A stretch of DNA of 64,000 nucleotides from assembly GCA_001566295.1 (NCBI GenBank), contig KQ964250.1, forward strand, positions 620,001 to 684,000, given 5' to 3'. Every line of letters starts with the position of its first letter. Position 1 is the stretch's first letter. This document shows, one piece after another, positions 24,738-35,781 of the stretch. The notes under the pieces were generated by a model, which did no database searches, was not told the DNA's origin, and worked only from the letters and a program-made list of their open reading frames with translations. Both the position numbers and the translations under genes were made by a program. The DNA comes from Microdochium bolleyi. Lineage: Eukaryota; Ascomycota; Sordariomycetes; Xylariales; Microdochiaceae.

Positions 24738-26201
24738 ATGTCGAGAGGCGCCGATAGATCGGCTCCGGCCGACCAGCCGCCTGCCCACGAGGGTCGGGAC
24801 AGCATCAGCGGACAATCGTCCCGGAACAGTATGTCGCTTCGCGAGCAAAAATGGAGGGCATCCAATAACCGAGATGGCGCAGTCACAGGACCGACGGCTA
24901 CGCCGAGCACGACATCGCCAAACTCGCCTGCGGCGGCCCCCCAGAAGAAGAAAAAGGGCGGCCTATTGTCAATTTTTGGATGCTGCGGAGTCCCCGACAG
25001 CGCGAACACTCTCGACGCGAACGAGGAGCCCCTCCCTTCACATAAACTCGACAAGATTCCTCAACGGCCCACAACTTCCCGGAGCAGGCGCACGGTAACT
25101 CCGTCCGAGCAGCCCACCTCTAGCAAGAGCCAGCTCTTCGAGAAGGAGAAGGAGAAGGAAATCCAGCCCGTACAGGACCAGTCAGCATCAACCAAGCACG
25201 CCTCAGCATCCACTTCCCAGGAACAGTCCGTAGCCGACAGCGAGTCGAAACAGCCCACACTGGTGGGCACAACTGGGCCGAGCATCACGATCAACGCGCC
25301 TCCATCTGAATCGCAACGGGAGGATGTCGCGACGCATGCTGTGACCAAGGATGATGATAGCGATGTCAACATGACAGATGCTCAGCCCACCGTCGCAGAG
25401 CAGACGCAGCCCAGGTCTGATGAGCAAACCGCGAAGTCGATACCTCCGCCGCCTGCTCCCATTCCGACAGCAGACGCCTCTTCGGCGAAACACGACGAAC
25501 AGGAGACCGCGACAGCAAATGGCGAGACGCAGAAGTGGCTTTTGCCTCCGCTCGAGCCGAAGTTCAAGGGCAAAAAGTGCCTCGTTCTCGACCTGGATGA
25601 GACCCTCGTTCACGCATCATTCAAAGTGAGCTTTCATTCATTGAACGCCTTGAATAATCGGTTACTAACTCGTCGACAGATCCTTCACCAAGCAGACTTC
25701 ACCCTGCCCATCGAGATAGAGGGCAATTACCACAACGTCTACGTAATTAAGCGTCCTGGTGTCGACCAATTCATGAAGAGGGTTGGAGAATTATACGAGG
25801 TCGTTGTCTTCACAGCATCAGTCTCCAAGGTTTGTGCTCCCAAACTGCTCTATATGACGACCGTGTCCCTAGGCTGACCAACAACCCAGTACGGTGATCC
25901 TCTACTCGATCTGCTCGATATCCACAAGGTCGTCTCGCATCGTCTTTTCCGCGAAAGTTGTTACAACCACCAGGGCAACTACGTCAAGGATCTCTCACAA
26001 GTCGGGCGCGATCTGAAGGATACTATCATCATTGACAACTCGCCCACATCATACATCTTCCACCCTCAGCACGCGATCCCCATCAGCAGTTGGTTCTCAG
26101 ATGCACACGATAACGAGCTCCTCGACCTGATACCGGTACTCGAGGATCTGGCCAGCTCTAACGTCCAGGACGTCAGTCTCGTTCTCGATGTCACACTATG
26201 A
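24738..26201 (+). CDS. PSR1/NIF-family (FCP1-like) protein phosphatase
   Basis: HAD-type phospho-Ser/Thr phosphatase of the PSR1/PSR2 group; the yeast members act at the plasma membrane in salt and general stress responses. Exons 24738-25625, 25680-25829 and 25890-26201 encode 449 residues. Residues 1-270 are low-complexity with charged and Pro-rich tracts. The catalytic domain starts at KCLVLDLDETLVHASF, with the DxDx(T) nucleophile at Asp285 and Asp287, then RPGVDQFM, VVFTASVSKYGDPLLD and the distal DLSQVGRDLKDTIIIDNSP, so every core motif is present. A CC pair (Cys82/83) after a Lys run (QKKKKGGLLSIFGCC) could be palmitoylated, as in the N-terminus of yeast Psr1, but here it is internal. 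I use the ATG at 24738 because no ATG precedes it in frame. Convergent with the channel gene. Confidence 0.93.
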
Positions 26202-27197
26202 GCGGACTTGACCTCTGCTGTGAGCGAATCGCGTGTGCACGATGATACGAAAGAGCTGAATAATTCAGCCGAACGTGATCCGCCGACCCGCTTTACATGT
26301 ATCGTCAAATTACCTGATGATGCGAGGCAGCCTCCTGCAACGGCCAACCACCACCACGAGCTATCTTATTGCGACCCACGCTACGTTGACAGGCGAGAGC
26401 GGCATATGACAAACAGTTGCGGAGTGGATTGGTTGCATGGGTCCAGCATCGCGTCCTTCTTCAGAGCATTGGCAGTTTCACGTTCGAAGTATAGATATTC
26501 AGCGACAACGCTGTATTGAATGCCATATGGCAATCCTTCGCACGGCAGCATTAAATCAAACGACGGTCGATAGAGCGGTGCACATCGCCAATTTCCAGCG
26601 ATCTGCGCGCACAAGAAGCGCTCGGGGGGCTTCCGATACACGCACCAGCCAAAAAGCGAAGAGCGTTGCATTGTCTCTCATTTTCTTATGTCTGAAAACA
26701 AAACCCTCCACTTTTTCACTTCCCTTCCATATATAACCTCACCGCCTGTTCTGTCTCATTCTTATCTGTTCTTTTTATTCTTCCAAGTATTGCCCCGTTC
26801 TGTTCTTGTAATGTTGTTCCCTTCCTCGCGGCGAAAGCATAAATGGACTCTTCTTTTCTTTTCACCATCAAAGGAGCGACACACACAAGGAAGAGGCGGA
26901 ACGGACACGGCACAGGCCGTGGACCCGTATGCGGGCAGTGTGCTGCCGGGAGGTGTCGCAGCGGGTTTAGAGACACGTCGCGAACCAAAGGCATGGAGAA
27001 GGAGCTATCTATCTACTTGTTATATTGGGCTGCAAACTGCCATAGGGTATACAGGCCTGGTAATCGTAACAAGTACAGGTTAACATCTGGATATCTCGTC
27101 GTCCACTAAGGGCACTCGTGTACTTGGGATTCAAAAGTGATCGCATTTGTTCGTGACCTTGTCCAATCTCGTTGCCCAAAGCTGCCTTCCAATAATC
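26202..27197. other. Convergent intergenic region, 1.0 kb
   Basis: Lies between the 3' ends of the phosphatase (plus) and channel (minus) genes, so mostly 3' UTRs. T-rich stretch at about 26690-26860. No supported gene. Confidence 0.5.
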
Positions 27198-29978
27198 TTA
27201 GTACGGTACCGGATCCTTCCACGTAGGCAGACTCCTCAAATCGTCCTCCTTGAAGCGCACATCGCCCCGGTCCGTCACCCACGCGCCGTCATCGACAGTA
27301 GCGATATCTACGGACTCGTTCTCCCGGATCTCCTCCTTGCTCAGGCCCAGCCTGTCCCGGGGCAGCCACACCTTCGGCGGCTTCGAGGTCAGGCTCGGGT
27401 TGAGGTACGCCGTGCGCAGGTTCTCCTGGGTATAGGTCGGCGGGTCGGCGTCCACCACGTCGAGGTCCAGGCTGCCGAGGAAGGCCGTCATGGCCTTATG
27501 CGAGGCGTAGATGTGTGGCTCGAGGAACCGCGCGACGGGGCTCCGGACTCTGCTTGGGATGCGGAGCTCCCGGCCGAGTCTCTGGACGCGCGACTGCTCG
27601 TCGAGATCGCCTTCCTCGGCTGCGAGGAGGGACTCCTGCTCCTCGGCGGCATCATAGCGCAGCAGGTCCTCCGGGAGATGGTCCTCCAACGGGTTGAGAT
27701 ATCTGTTGATGAGAATGTTGTACGCAATCGTCCCGAGGAAGAGGGCGACCAGCATGATCAGTGGCCCTTTCGCCTTGCGGAGACCGAGGAGGCCGATCAG
27801 GCACAGCTCCCCGATGTAGACGCCCGCCAGAATCTGCTGGAGCGCCCGGGTGTAGCACTTGCCCTTCGTCTCGAGCTTCGCCTGGATGACGAAGGTGAGG
27901 TTGTGCAGATAGCTCATGTAGAACAGCCCGAGCCCAAGCGCGGCGAAGCCGATGACGAGCGGAGATATGCACGAGTAGGCCAGTGCGATGATGGCAAAGT
28001 TTGTGAATTTTGGGTAGACCTTGCCCCAGCTGATCCCCTTGAGGCTGACGTACTGATCGTATTTGGCGCGCGGTGTCTTGTTGATGAACTTTTGGTAGAA
28101 GATGTACTGAAACAGGTCCGAGTAGTTGAGAATATTCTTGGCGGCGAATGCCAGGCCCTGCAGGACAAAGTACGTGACATAAAAGTTCGACGAGCTCGGC
28201 AGGTTATCTGCAAGCAGTTTGGGGACATCGGCGGGATTCCGAAGGAGCTCGGGCACGAAGGTCATGGCGGAGGACGAAAGAGCCGTCACCAGGAAGACCT
28301 GAGTGATCTGGAAGATGTAGTACCAGGTCTGGACCTGGAGCTCTGCCGATACTGTCGTGGGCTCGCCGAATTTCTTGGCGATGTCTGCCAGAAGTCAGTC
28401 TTGCGTCTAGTACTGAAAAGAGAGTTACTCACATCTCATGAAGATGGGCACATATGATGACAGCGCACTGGTCACCAAAGGAGGGACCAAGCCGCTGAGG
28501 AGGCCCACCACAGATTGTGGTAACCTGTCAAGCCAGGCCAGCCACTCGACATTGTCTTTGAGATAGCTGATGTTGGAGATTGAGCCGATGAAAGACGAGG
28601 GTATCGACCACACGATGATGAGAGCAATGGTCAATGCATTTGCAAGAGACATGGCCGACAGCCGGGCAGCATGCGTCAATGTGAGATTGGCCCAGAGAAT
28701 CTCCTTTGGCGTGACCCCGATCAGCTTTGACTGAACAGTTGGCACAGGCAGCGGGGTCTTGGACTTCTCCTTGTATGCCCGCTGCGCAGAGGCCTGATTT
28801 GCATACGCCACGAAGATGGCAGACCGTCCACGCTTCGCATCTGCTGAGTACGATGCCCGTGCTGTCTCGACGCTCTGGATTAGATCTGCGGCTCGGCTCC
28901 TGAAGGCGGTGATCGAGTCGGCCTGGTCCCCAAGGAGGTGGTGAGTCCGATGACGAGGGCGAAGAGAGTTGATGGCATCTTGATCAGGACGCCCCTTCCT
29001 GCTCTTCTTAGCAGCGCTGCTGAGCCATTCCACCTGCGCTTCTTCGAGCTTTTGCAGTGCAGAGTTGCGCTTCGACACGGCACTGTCCAGCTTCGAGGTC
29101 GGCACCACGACCCATTGCTGCTCAGCTTCTCGCCCAAAAGACGACTGTACGTTATCGTTCTGAGGGGCGTCTGACGGTGGGTCGAGGTAGAGGACTGTGC
29201 GTGAGGAGAGACGGCCGGCATTGGCGCGGGACGTGTACCACGCCTGGCGGATCCCAATCAGCCAGATGCGCTCTCGCGCAACGAGAAACATGACAAAGCC
29301 ATAGAAAACCCAGGCCACGACAGCGTGAGCGTAGAAGCGCTTGCGGTCGTGGACGTTGCCGAAGCCGACCTTGTCGAGTTCAGCTGCGTCGCCTCCACCA
29401 GCAGCATTGATGGGCATGAGAATAGGCCAAGTAATGACGGTCCCCACAACACATATCGTGATGATTGTGCGCAGAAACCTCATGTACAGGTACGCATCGA
29501 GAGATGAGTGTTCGAGTAGAAACTTGTCCCCTGTGTTCCATAGTGTCTTGATCCAGGACAGGCGTGCAGTACTCGATGCGGGCGTCCGGTCTCTTGAGGT
29601 TGATGATGTCAGCTGCTTGTATGCCATGATAACTTCGGGCCAGCAGGCTACTTACTTCTTGGGGATGGAGTCAATGTATGTCCTTGGGGCATAAAGTCTC
29701 CGAAACCAGGGGCGGATCAAGACGAAGATGGACAGAAAGAGCAGGGCTGAACCGAACGCTGGCACAAAAGCAGCACCGAGCGCGGCAAAGGACGAAGGGC
29801 GTTTCGGCTGCTCGGCTGGGTCAGCATATGGAACTCGGCACCCATCGTGAGTTGACGACGTTGGCCTCCAAGCCAGGAGAGGGTCAGCACCTACGTCATC
29901 GCCGCCATCTGACTTGAAGTCGCCAAGCTGTGGCAGTAGCACGCTGTGCCATTGCGCGAGGAGGGAGCTCGGTGCCAT
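27198..29978 (-). CDS. CSC1/OSCA/TMEM63-type stress-gated cation channel
   Basis: Predicted osmosensitive, calcium-permeable channel or lipid scramblase of the RSN1/CSC1/PHM7 family (DUF221). Exons 29656-29978, 28433-29592 and 27198-28384 give 889 residues. Domains in order: an N-terminal helix (SALLFLSIFVLIRPWF) with the family motif YAPRTYI; two more N-terminal helices; a cytosolic loop near residues 190-350 containing PPSDAP; then the 7-helix RSN1 core with KYDQYVSLKGISWGKVYPKF and SPLVIGFAALGLGLFYMSYL. An acidic cytosolic tail follows. The start is the ATG at 29978; the frame extends upstream only through non-ATG codons. The first acceptor (29593) reproduces the conserved RTP segment. Fungi carry several paralogues, so I give no specific symbol. 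Confidence 0.92.
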
Positions 29979-30285
29979 CGCGGCGTTCTCCAGCTTGGGA
30001 GAATGAGGAGCCTTAGTCACAGATGCTCCAAGCGCTGCACGGAGACAGAGTGAAGCCCGAGTGTTGGTCGTGCTGGGTGTTGTGTAAGTGAAGGTGGTGG
30101 GTGGCTGGGACTGGCAGGTTGCTGGTGCAAGGCGGGTGGTGACGCTAAACGCCCGCTACCCAAGGTACGCTAAAGGTACGCTAAAGGTACGGGGCGTGCC
30201 TGCCAACCAACAAGCCTCTGCCGGAAGTCCAGGTGAGGACGGCAACAGAGGTATGACGGCGCTCAAATGCGTGCCGAAACTGCCA
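29979..30285. other. Intergenic region upstream of the channel gene
   Basis: Promoter and leader of the channel gene, with a short tandem repeat at 30163-30191. Nothing else seen. Confidence 0.5.
30163..30191 (+). repeat. 11-base tandem repeat AGGTACGCTAA
   Basis: Two full copies and a 7-base partial copy of AGGTACGCTAA, about 185 bases upstream of the channel start codon. Could be a transcription-factor target array or chance slippage. Confidence 0.7.
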
Positions 30286-30826
30286 TCAATCCTCGTACAA
30301 AAGTGTGATTAAAGGCTGTGATTTAAGTGATCCTAGTACAGGGTCGATCGCGTGCCTCCAATTCTGGCTGGGGTCCTGTCTCCGGGACTGACCCTCCTCA
30401 CAGTCAAAGTCTGCCCTGATCGCCGCGGCAGCACTTGTAAAGTGTTTGACAGCGAGCTGCTTCGCTACCTCGAGACCAGTGGGCGCTTGCATGACGACAG
30501 AGTCGCGATCCTTCATGTCACCATCTACTTCGACGAGGTACACCTTGGGCAGCTCGGCCTCCATTCCCGTGCATGTGGCGTCCAGTTTCTCGAATGGTCT
30601 AGGAGGAAACTGTACGAGTAGGCCTACACCTTCGGCTTGTTGGTCCTCGCCAATGCTTTTCCGAAAGCAGGTGGTCGAAGTTGACCGCTTGGTGATTGAT
30701 ATCTGTGACTTGTGTGATGATGCTGTCGAGGACTCCCGTTGGCTCCCGAAGCTGGCCTTGCACTGCTAACAGGTGTGAGAACTGTGGTCTCGCAAGGCAT
30801 AGATGCAAGTGGGCTTCGATAAGCAT
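30286..30826 (-). pseudogene. Unresolved coding-like region, possibly a decayed or mis-framed gene
   Basis: Two overlapping minus-strand frames both read like protein. One runs from 30826 to 30599 (75 codons, includes QLREPTGVLDSIITQV). The other is open from 30765 to the stop at 30286 (159 codons, includes GVGLLVQFPPRPFEKLDA and PKVYLVEVDGDMKDRD). The protein-like part of the first ends about where that of the second begins, as though one protein changed frame near 30650, but I see no intron that would join them. A GTAAGA donor and a CTGTTAG acceptor lie upstream (about 30831 and 30766), so an upstream exon is possible. The region starts about 60 bases after the stop of the cyclotransferase-like gene on the same strand. 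No domain recognised. Confidence 0.3.
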
Positions 30827-30884
30827 TCTTACCTTCAGAATCCAGTTTCGGACGCGCGAGAGTTTTCTTTGTTCGGTGGTCGTT

Positions 30885-31598
30885 CTAACCCATCTTCGTG
30901 ATGATGCTGTTGCTCGACGAGTTATGGGCCGGGCGTCTTGGCTGCTGTGTAGGCCAAGATGGGAGCGGTTTCTGGCGGAGAAACTTGCTCATGTACATTT
31001 CAATGAAGACGCCACTGATCCCCAGCATCGCCGCGTGCCTGGCAGCATCATTCATCCGTATGATGTACTCTCCTCGGATGTCGCCGTCTTCGACGTAGTG
31101 GGAGCTGACGTAGGCCAATGCCTCCTTCCTTTCTTGGTACCTGTCTTCCGTGGCGATTGGGTAGTCTGATGATGGACTCTCGTTGGCATCGCCCGCGTTT
31201 CGCTCGATTACCTTGAGATGCTCGGCCACTTCCGAGGTCAGCAGGTTGTGGAACCTCGGATGTGGCTCGACGTAGATCTCTAGCTGGAGCTTCTCGTAGA
31301 ACTGCTGACTGACACCTTCAGAGCGGTCCAAACTTATCATGTCGCCCACTGAGATCTCGTACAGCAGACCCTCGACGGATTCCTTGGGAGACTTGACCAC
31401 GTTGGCTACGCCGCGCTGGTTGATCTGCCACCTGTAGCCGGGAAGCATGGCTTTCCCGACAAACTTGCTGTCAGGGCAACGGCGCGCCATCTGGACAAGA
31501 TGCAAGTTGCTCCCGTAGGCGAAGTAAAACTGCGGAGGCGAGTCGTAGTACGGCTGGGGACTGTCAACACATGTCCCCCTATGGAATAAACGCGACAT
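30885..31598 (-). CDS. Gamma-glutamylcyclotransferase-like protein
   Basis: Single exon of 237 residues in the GGCT/AIG2-like fold, which cyclises gamma-glutamyl groups to 5-oxoproline in glutathione or gamma-glutamyl-amine turnover. The substrate-binding loop FAYGSNL is at residues 26-32, followed by RCPDSKFVGKAMLPGYRWQI. The general acid/base is expected in the segment LDRSEGV (Glu94, matching human GGCT Glu98 by motif). GVANVV and VEGLLYEI complete the family core. After about residue 110 the sequence is charged and ends in a Gln/Ser/Asn-rich tail. Fungal members vary in substrate, so the exact reaction is uncertain. An unresolved frame lies just downstream on the same strand. Confidence 0.87.
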   Translation of the reverse strand: MSRLFHRGTCVDSPQPYYDSPPQFYFAYGSNLHLVQMARRCPDSKFVGKAMLPGYRWQINQRGVANVVKSPKESVEGLLYEISVGDMISLDRSEGVSQQFYEKLQLEIYVEPHPRFHNLLTSEVAEHLKVIERNAGDANESPSSDYPIATEDRYQERKEALAYVSSHYVEDGDIRGEYIIRMNDAARHAAMLGISGVFIEMYMSKFLRQKPLPSWPTQQPRRPAHNSSSNSIITKMG

Positions 31599-32319
31599 GC
31601 TTGCGAAATGGTACTGAAGAATTTCCGGTAACTTTGAAGGAAAGAATGGTTATGGGCTGAATGCCGAAACAACTACGTCAAAAGTTGTGATGGCCTTGAG
31701 TGGGGTGCAGTGTTCTGGTGTTGTTGGGGAAAGTCCGACCGGCCACCGGAGTGGGAGCAAGGCTGTGCCCAGCATTGGCGCCTGGCGTGTATGCAAGACT
31801 GCTCCAGCGAGAGCTGAGGCGGCCTTGGAGTTGTACAGTAGCCCATGAAGTATCTGCATGTACCGTCCTGTTCCGAGCAACATCCAAGTCCGCCGCGCAC
31901 CATTATGGCCGCCTCAGAAAGGACGGCAACAAGTCCCGTTGGTCAGCCTACTGCAATGTCGTTGAGCACTGGGCGCCACCGCTGGCCTGGGCTGACAACG
32001 GCCTGTTCCGTGATCCAGTGGCTCAACCTGAGGTATGCGAACTCTGCATCGCATTGCGCTTGGACAGGTTCGCGGTTATTGTGCAGAGGAATGACACGGG
32101 CGGCCAAGGTTCTCGCTTGCCGCTCCTGAGTAGCACGTATAAAGGGCACTGACAAGAAATCATAGTCCCGATGGAGGCCGTCTTCCCAATTATGAATTGC
32201 ACAGATAAATGAGTACACGGAATCGACACCTTCTGGGCCGCCACGAGGGCGATGTCCACATGCTTGAACGCAATGCAAAGTGCGGCAGCCACGACCGCAT
32301 CCTAGATTTTCTGGCTCTC
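31599..32319. other. Intergenic region, 0.7 kb
   Basis: Lies between the start of the cyclotransferase-like gene and the end of the short-chain dehydrogenase gene, both on the minus strand. Short overlapping frames only. No motif recognised. Confidence 0.5.
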
Positions 32320-33243
32320 TTATACATGAACATCGTCGTGATCGGTGGTGGTGATCAAATCCTCCCACTCCTGCAGGTACTGCTCCGTCTCAGCCATCTT
32401 CTCCCTGATCGCGTCGACACAGTCCTTGCCCAGAACCAGTCTGATGGTCCTCTTCCTTCCCTCCGCCGCACCTGTGCCCGTGAGGACATCGACAATCACC
32501 TTGCAGCCCTTGACCACATCCCCAGGCTGGTTGTTGTCGACCTTGCTGAGCGCCTGCTTGGTGAACTCTACAGGTGTGCCCTTGTACGCCTCAATGAGCT
32601 GCTTCTCAGCAAAGAGCCGGTTGCCACCACCGGCGTTGAGGAAGCCTGTGCGGAAGTATCCCGGCTCGACGACTATCGCGTGGATCCCAAAGGGCGCCAG
32701 CTCGTGGTGGAGGGACTCGGTGAAGCCTGTCACTGCCCATTTTGCCGCAGCATAGTGGCTGAAGGCTGGACCTCCCTTCCAGCTGCCTAGGCTGCCGAAG
32801 TTGGCGATGCCTCCGTGGTGTGGGACACTCTGGCCGCTGGATGACGGCCTTGTTGTGCGGAGATGCTCTGCCTCGATGCGGCTCAAGTTCATGACGGCCA
32901 GAACATTGGTCGTGATGCTTCTGAGGCCTTCCTCGGCACTGATCTCCTCAGCTGCACCCTCAAGGATGTAGCCTACCGCATTGATGAAGTAGGTAATGTT
33001 GCGACCGAAGTGCTGTGTGGTTTTGGTAATGGCATCCCTGAGGAACTCGTCGGGACTTGTGGCGTCGAGGTCAAGCAAGAGAGCGCCCTTGGACTCAAGA
33101 GCCTGCAGCTTGTCCGACGAAGTTGCTTTCCGGGAGGTCGCGCCGACTTGGTCTCCGCGGGCAATCGCCTGGTTGGCGATCTCGAGCCCGAAGCCGCTCG
33201 TGGCACCCACGATGAACCACAAGTTGTTGCTCGTGGAAGACAT
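32320..33243 (-). CDS. Classical short-chain dehydrogenase/reductase
   Basis: NAD(P)-dependent oxidoreductase of 307 residues in one exon. The Rossmann dinucleotide loop is GATSGFG (residues 13-19), followed by TSRKATS (37-43), which suggests NADP preference. DLDAT (58-62) precedes the adenine-pocket region, NAVG (88-91) replaces the usual NAG, and the catalytic residues are Ser151 and Tyr164-xxx-Lys168 (SHYAAAKWAVTG). EPGYFRTGF follows as the substrate-binding loop. The substrate cannot be told from sequence. It is transcribed away from the glutaminyl cyclase gene. A TATATAAG lies about 210 bases upstream, suggesting regulated expression. Confidence 0.92.
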   Translation of the reverse strand: MSSTSNNLWFIVGATSGFGLEIANQAIARGDQVGATSRKATSSDKLQALESKGALLLDLDATSPDEFLRDAITKTTQHFGRNITYFINAVGYILEGAAEEISAEEGLRSITTNVLAVMNLSRIEAEHLRTTRPSSSGQSVPHHGGIANFGSLGSWKGGPAFSHYAAAKWAVTGFTESLHHELAPFGIHAIVVEPGYFRTGFLNAGGGNRLFAEKQLIEAYKGTPVEFTKQALSKVDNNQPGDVVKGCKVIVDVLTGTGAAEGRKRTIRLVLGKDCVDAIREKMAETEQYLQEWEDLITTTDHDDVHV

Positions 33244-34142
33244 GGTCGTTCAAAGGTGGAGGCAAGAATTGGTCTTCCGTGTTGCCTTATGATGGCTTAT
33301 CAAATATATGTTTCAAAGGTCTCGAGTTGCTTTTGAGAGGCGGAACAATGTGTTGGATAGAGAGCTCTGGAGCAGGTGTGAAAGTGAAACTTGGAAGTGT
33401 GAGTTGATATTCATGAGCGCCCGTCTACTTCTACGAGAGATCTTGTATGACTTATATATCGCGAGGAAAGTGCGACGCAGTCATCTGAGACCCCGGCTTT
33501 AAGACCATGCCATGAGGCGGTCGTCACGCGCCTGCTGTGCTTGCCCAGTAGGATCTGAAAGGACCCAGTAAACGCCGAAGAGTACTTCTTTTCCCCGTGA
33601 ACACATGCTCTCAAAGCAAAATAACATGCAATAACTACTCAAAGTACGATAGGTATGCTTTCGCGCGTGCCTGTGAGCTGCTGGCAAGGGCCGATGGGCG
33701 AGATGCTCCGATCGGCGGTAGTGGTGCAATCGCCGACGCCAAGCCTCGCACCAGCTCTGTGTAGGTCGGCGTCAAGGTTGGTGCCGTTCAGCCCTGCCGG
33801 CTTCTGGGTTAGCGTATGGCCGAAAGTGTGACGTGTAGGTAGAAACATGGCATGGCTTTTCTGGCAGCCCTTTGGGATGACTTGATCGATCGGTAGCTTG
33901 GCTCATTGCGCCGTAGGTCTGGACTTAAGGAGAGTCTTGGTACTCCTCCCCGAAGCCAGGCTGTGACGGGCCACGCCGTTTGACCACGCTGGCTCCACCC
34001 AGCCAGGGAACGAGGCCCTGTCGATCTCCGCCACCACCGGCGTGCCCTTCTCCAGACCGCAGGTGTTCCTAATGCCCGCCCCAGTCTGATCCCGTCAGGT
34101 TGGCTTGTTTGGCCGACCAGTAAACGCCATCTGCAAGCCATC
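33244..34142. other. Divergent promoter region, 0.9 kb
   Basis: Spacer between the dehydrogenase (minus) and glutaminyl cyclase (plus) genes. A TATA-like box for the dehydrogenase lies at 33451-33458. No gene seen. Confidence 0.55.
33451..33458 (-). promoter_or_regulatory. TATA-like box for the dehydrogenase gene
   Basis: TATATAAG on the minus strand, 208 bases upstream of the start codon. A second AT-rich site (ATATATTTG) lies nearer, at about 33302-33310, so which one is used is unknown. Confidence 0.4.
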
Positions 34143-35291
34143 ATGCTGCTCCGAAACCCGGGATCGGGCGTCTGGGTCGTCGTGCTGGGGCTCCTGACGC
34201 AGGCCCTGGCCTACCAGGAGCTGACCGACGCCTCGTTGCACCACATCCCCGGCGGCGGGCCCGACTTCGACATCAAAACCGGCTCACTGCTCGCTCCGAT
34301 CTTGATCCCCCGCGTGCCGGGAACACCTGGCTCGACCGCGGTGCAACACCACTTTGCCGACTTCTTCCGCAGGAACCTGCCCGAGTGGACCATCGAGTGG
34401 CACAACTCGACCTCCAAGACGCCAGCCACCGGCGACCAGGAGGTCCCCTTCCGCAGCCTCATCATCCGCAGGGACCCCCCGTGGGCAAAGAAGGGCGATG
34501 TCGGCTACCTGACCCTCGCGGCACACTATGACAGCTTGTACGAGCCCGCCGGGTTCATCGGTGCCATCGACAGCGCCGCACCGTGCGCCATGCTGATGCA
34601 CGTGGCCAAGTCCATCGAGCAGGGTCTCGCTCGCAAGTGGGCAGCCATGCAGGAATCTGGTGATGCAGGACTGGGTCTCGAGGAGGAAAAGGGCGTCCAG
34701 ATCCTTCTCCTCGATGGCGAGGAGGCCTGGGTGACGTGGACGGCGACAGACTCCATCTATGGAGCCAGAGCCCTGGCCGCGCACTGGGACACGGACGTCT
34801 ACCCAGAGTCCGCGGAGCACAGGTCGCCCATCGAAGCCATCAAGCTGTTCCTCCTCGTTGACCTACTCGGGGGGCCCGACCCGACGGTGCCGTCGTACTT
34901 CAGACCCACGCACTGGCTGTACCAGCACATGTCCAAGATAGAGAGGCGGATGCGCCAGCTTGGACTTCTCGCCAGCAAACCCGAGACTCCTTTCCTACCA
35001 GATTCTGGAGAAACTCCCGAAAACCCGTACATGGGTTACATTGCGGACGACCACGTGCCGTTCATGGTCCGCGGCGTGCCTATCCTACACATGATTCCGA
35101 ATCCGTTTCCTAAGCTGTGGCACACGATGGATGACGATGGAGAGCATCTCGATCCCGCAACGGTGAACGACTGGTCCAAGATATTGACGGCTTTCGCTGC
35201 CGAGTGGATGGAGCTCGACGCGCATCTTGCGGCGACTCAGCCGTTATCAAAAGAGGATGAAGACAGCCTGATAGATCACACAGAATTGTAG
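34143..35291 (+). CDS. Secretory glutaminyl-peptide cyclotransferase (M28 fold)
   Basis: Converts N-terminal glutamine of secreted proteins to pyroglutamate in the secretory pathway. Single exon, 382 residues, with a signal peptide of about 23 residues. The zinc ligands of human glutaminyl cyclase are all identifiable by motif: Asp143 in GAIDSAAPCAM, Glu194 in LDGEEA (with the catalytic Glu193 before it), and His327 in LWHTMDDD. The acidic active-site residues are also present, Asp240 in LVDLLG and Asp303 in DDHVPF. Length and order match the family. Upstream of SWP1 on the same strand. Fungal copies may act on secreted hydrolases that begin with Gln. Confidence 0.94.
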   Translation: MLLRNPGSGVWVVVLGLLTQALAYQELTDASLHHIPGGGPDFDIKTGSLLAPILIPRVPGTPGSTAVQHHFADFFRRNLPEWTIEWHNSTSKTPATGDQEVPFRSLIIRRDPPWAKKGDVGYLTLAAHYDSLYEPAGFIGAIDSAAPCAMLMHVAKSIEQGLARKWAAMQESGDAGLGLEEEKGVQILLLDGEEAWVTWTATDSIYGARALAAHWDTDVYPESAEHRSPIEAIKLFLLVDLLGGPDPTVPSYFRPTHWLYQHMSKIERRMRQLGLLASKPETPFLPDSGETPENPYMGYIADDHVPFMVRGVPILHMIPNPFPKLWHTMDDDGEHLDPATVNDWSKILTAFAAEWMELDAHLAATQPLSKEDEDSLIDHTEL

Positions 35292-35781
35292 AAGCATGAT
35301 ACAATCAAACAGATCTGCTTGGGAGGGCGGTATATTGTTGCTGGTGAGTAAAACAATGCCATGTAAAATGCCAGCCTACAGTTCTATCTTACACTGTGCC
35401 GCAACCCTTTTATTTGAACCATTTTCAAGTGTCCTAACGTGAACTTTGAGCATTTCAAATAACTGCTTGTGACTCTGAACTTCCAAGGTTGTGTTGAACA
35501 CGTCCAAGGGCGAATGGGCCTGTGGGCGATACAGTCTCCATACTGTGGTGTGACCCACTTGCCGGAGGACAACCGCGTCAGCGAGTGAGGCAGGAGCTCC
35601 CCAGAGCGGAACAAGTGTTCAATTGGACCCCGGCTTCCAAAGGTAGCTTCAACGTTCACAGCTTCGACGACACACGCACGCCCGACTCGACGACCAGCTG
35701 CCACCATATCCTGTCGCCAACGACTGCTGCCCTCTCGAATCTGTCCGCAGCAAGTTCCAGAGCGCAATTACAAGATTCACG
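35292..35781. other. Intergenic region, 0.5 kb
   Basis: 3' UTR of the glutaminyl cyclase gene and promoter of SWP1. Short antisense frames only. Nothing recognised. Confidence 0.5.

Noticed and set aside
27147..28457. 436-codon plus-strand open frame antisense to the channel gene
   Set aside because: Same cause as above: a shadow of the third exon of the channel gene, with no domain and no promoter-like context.
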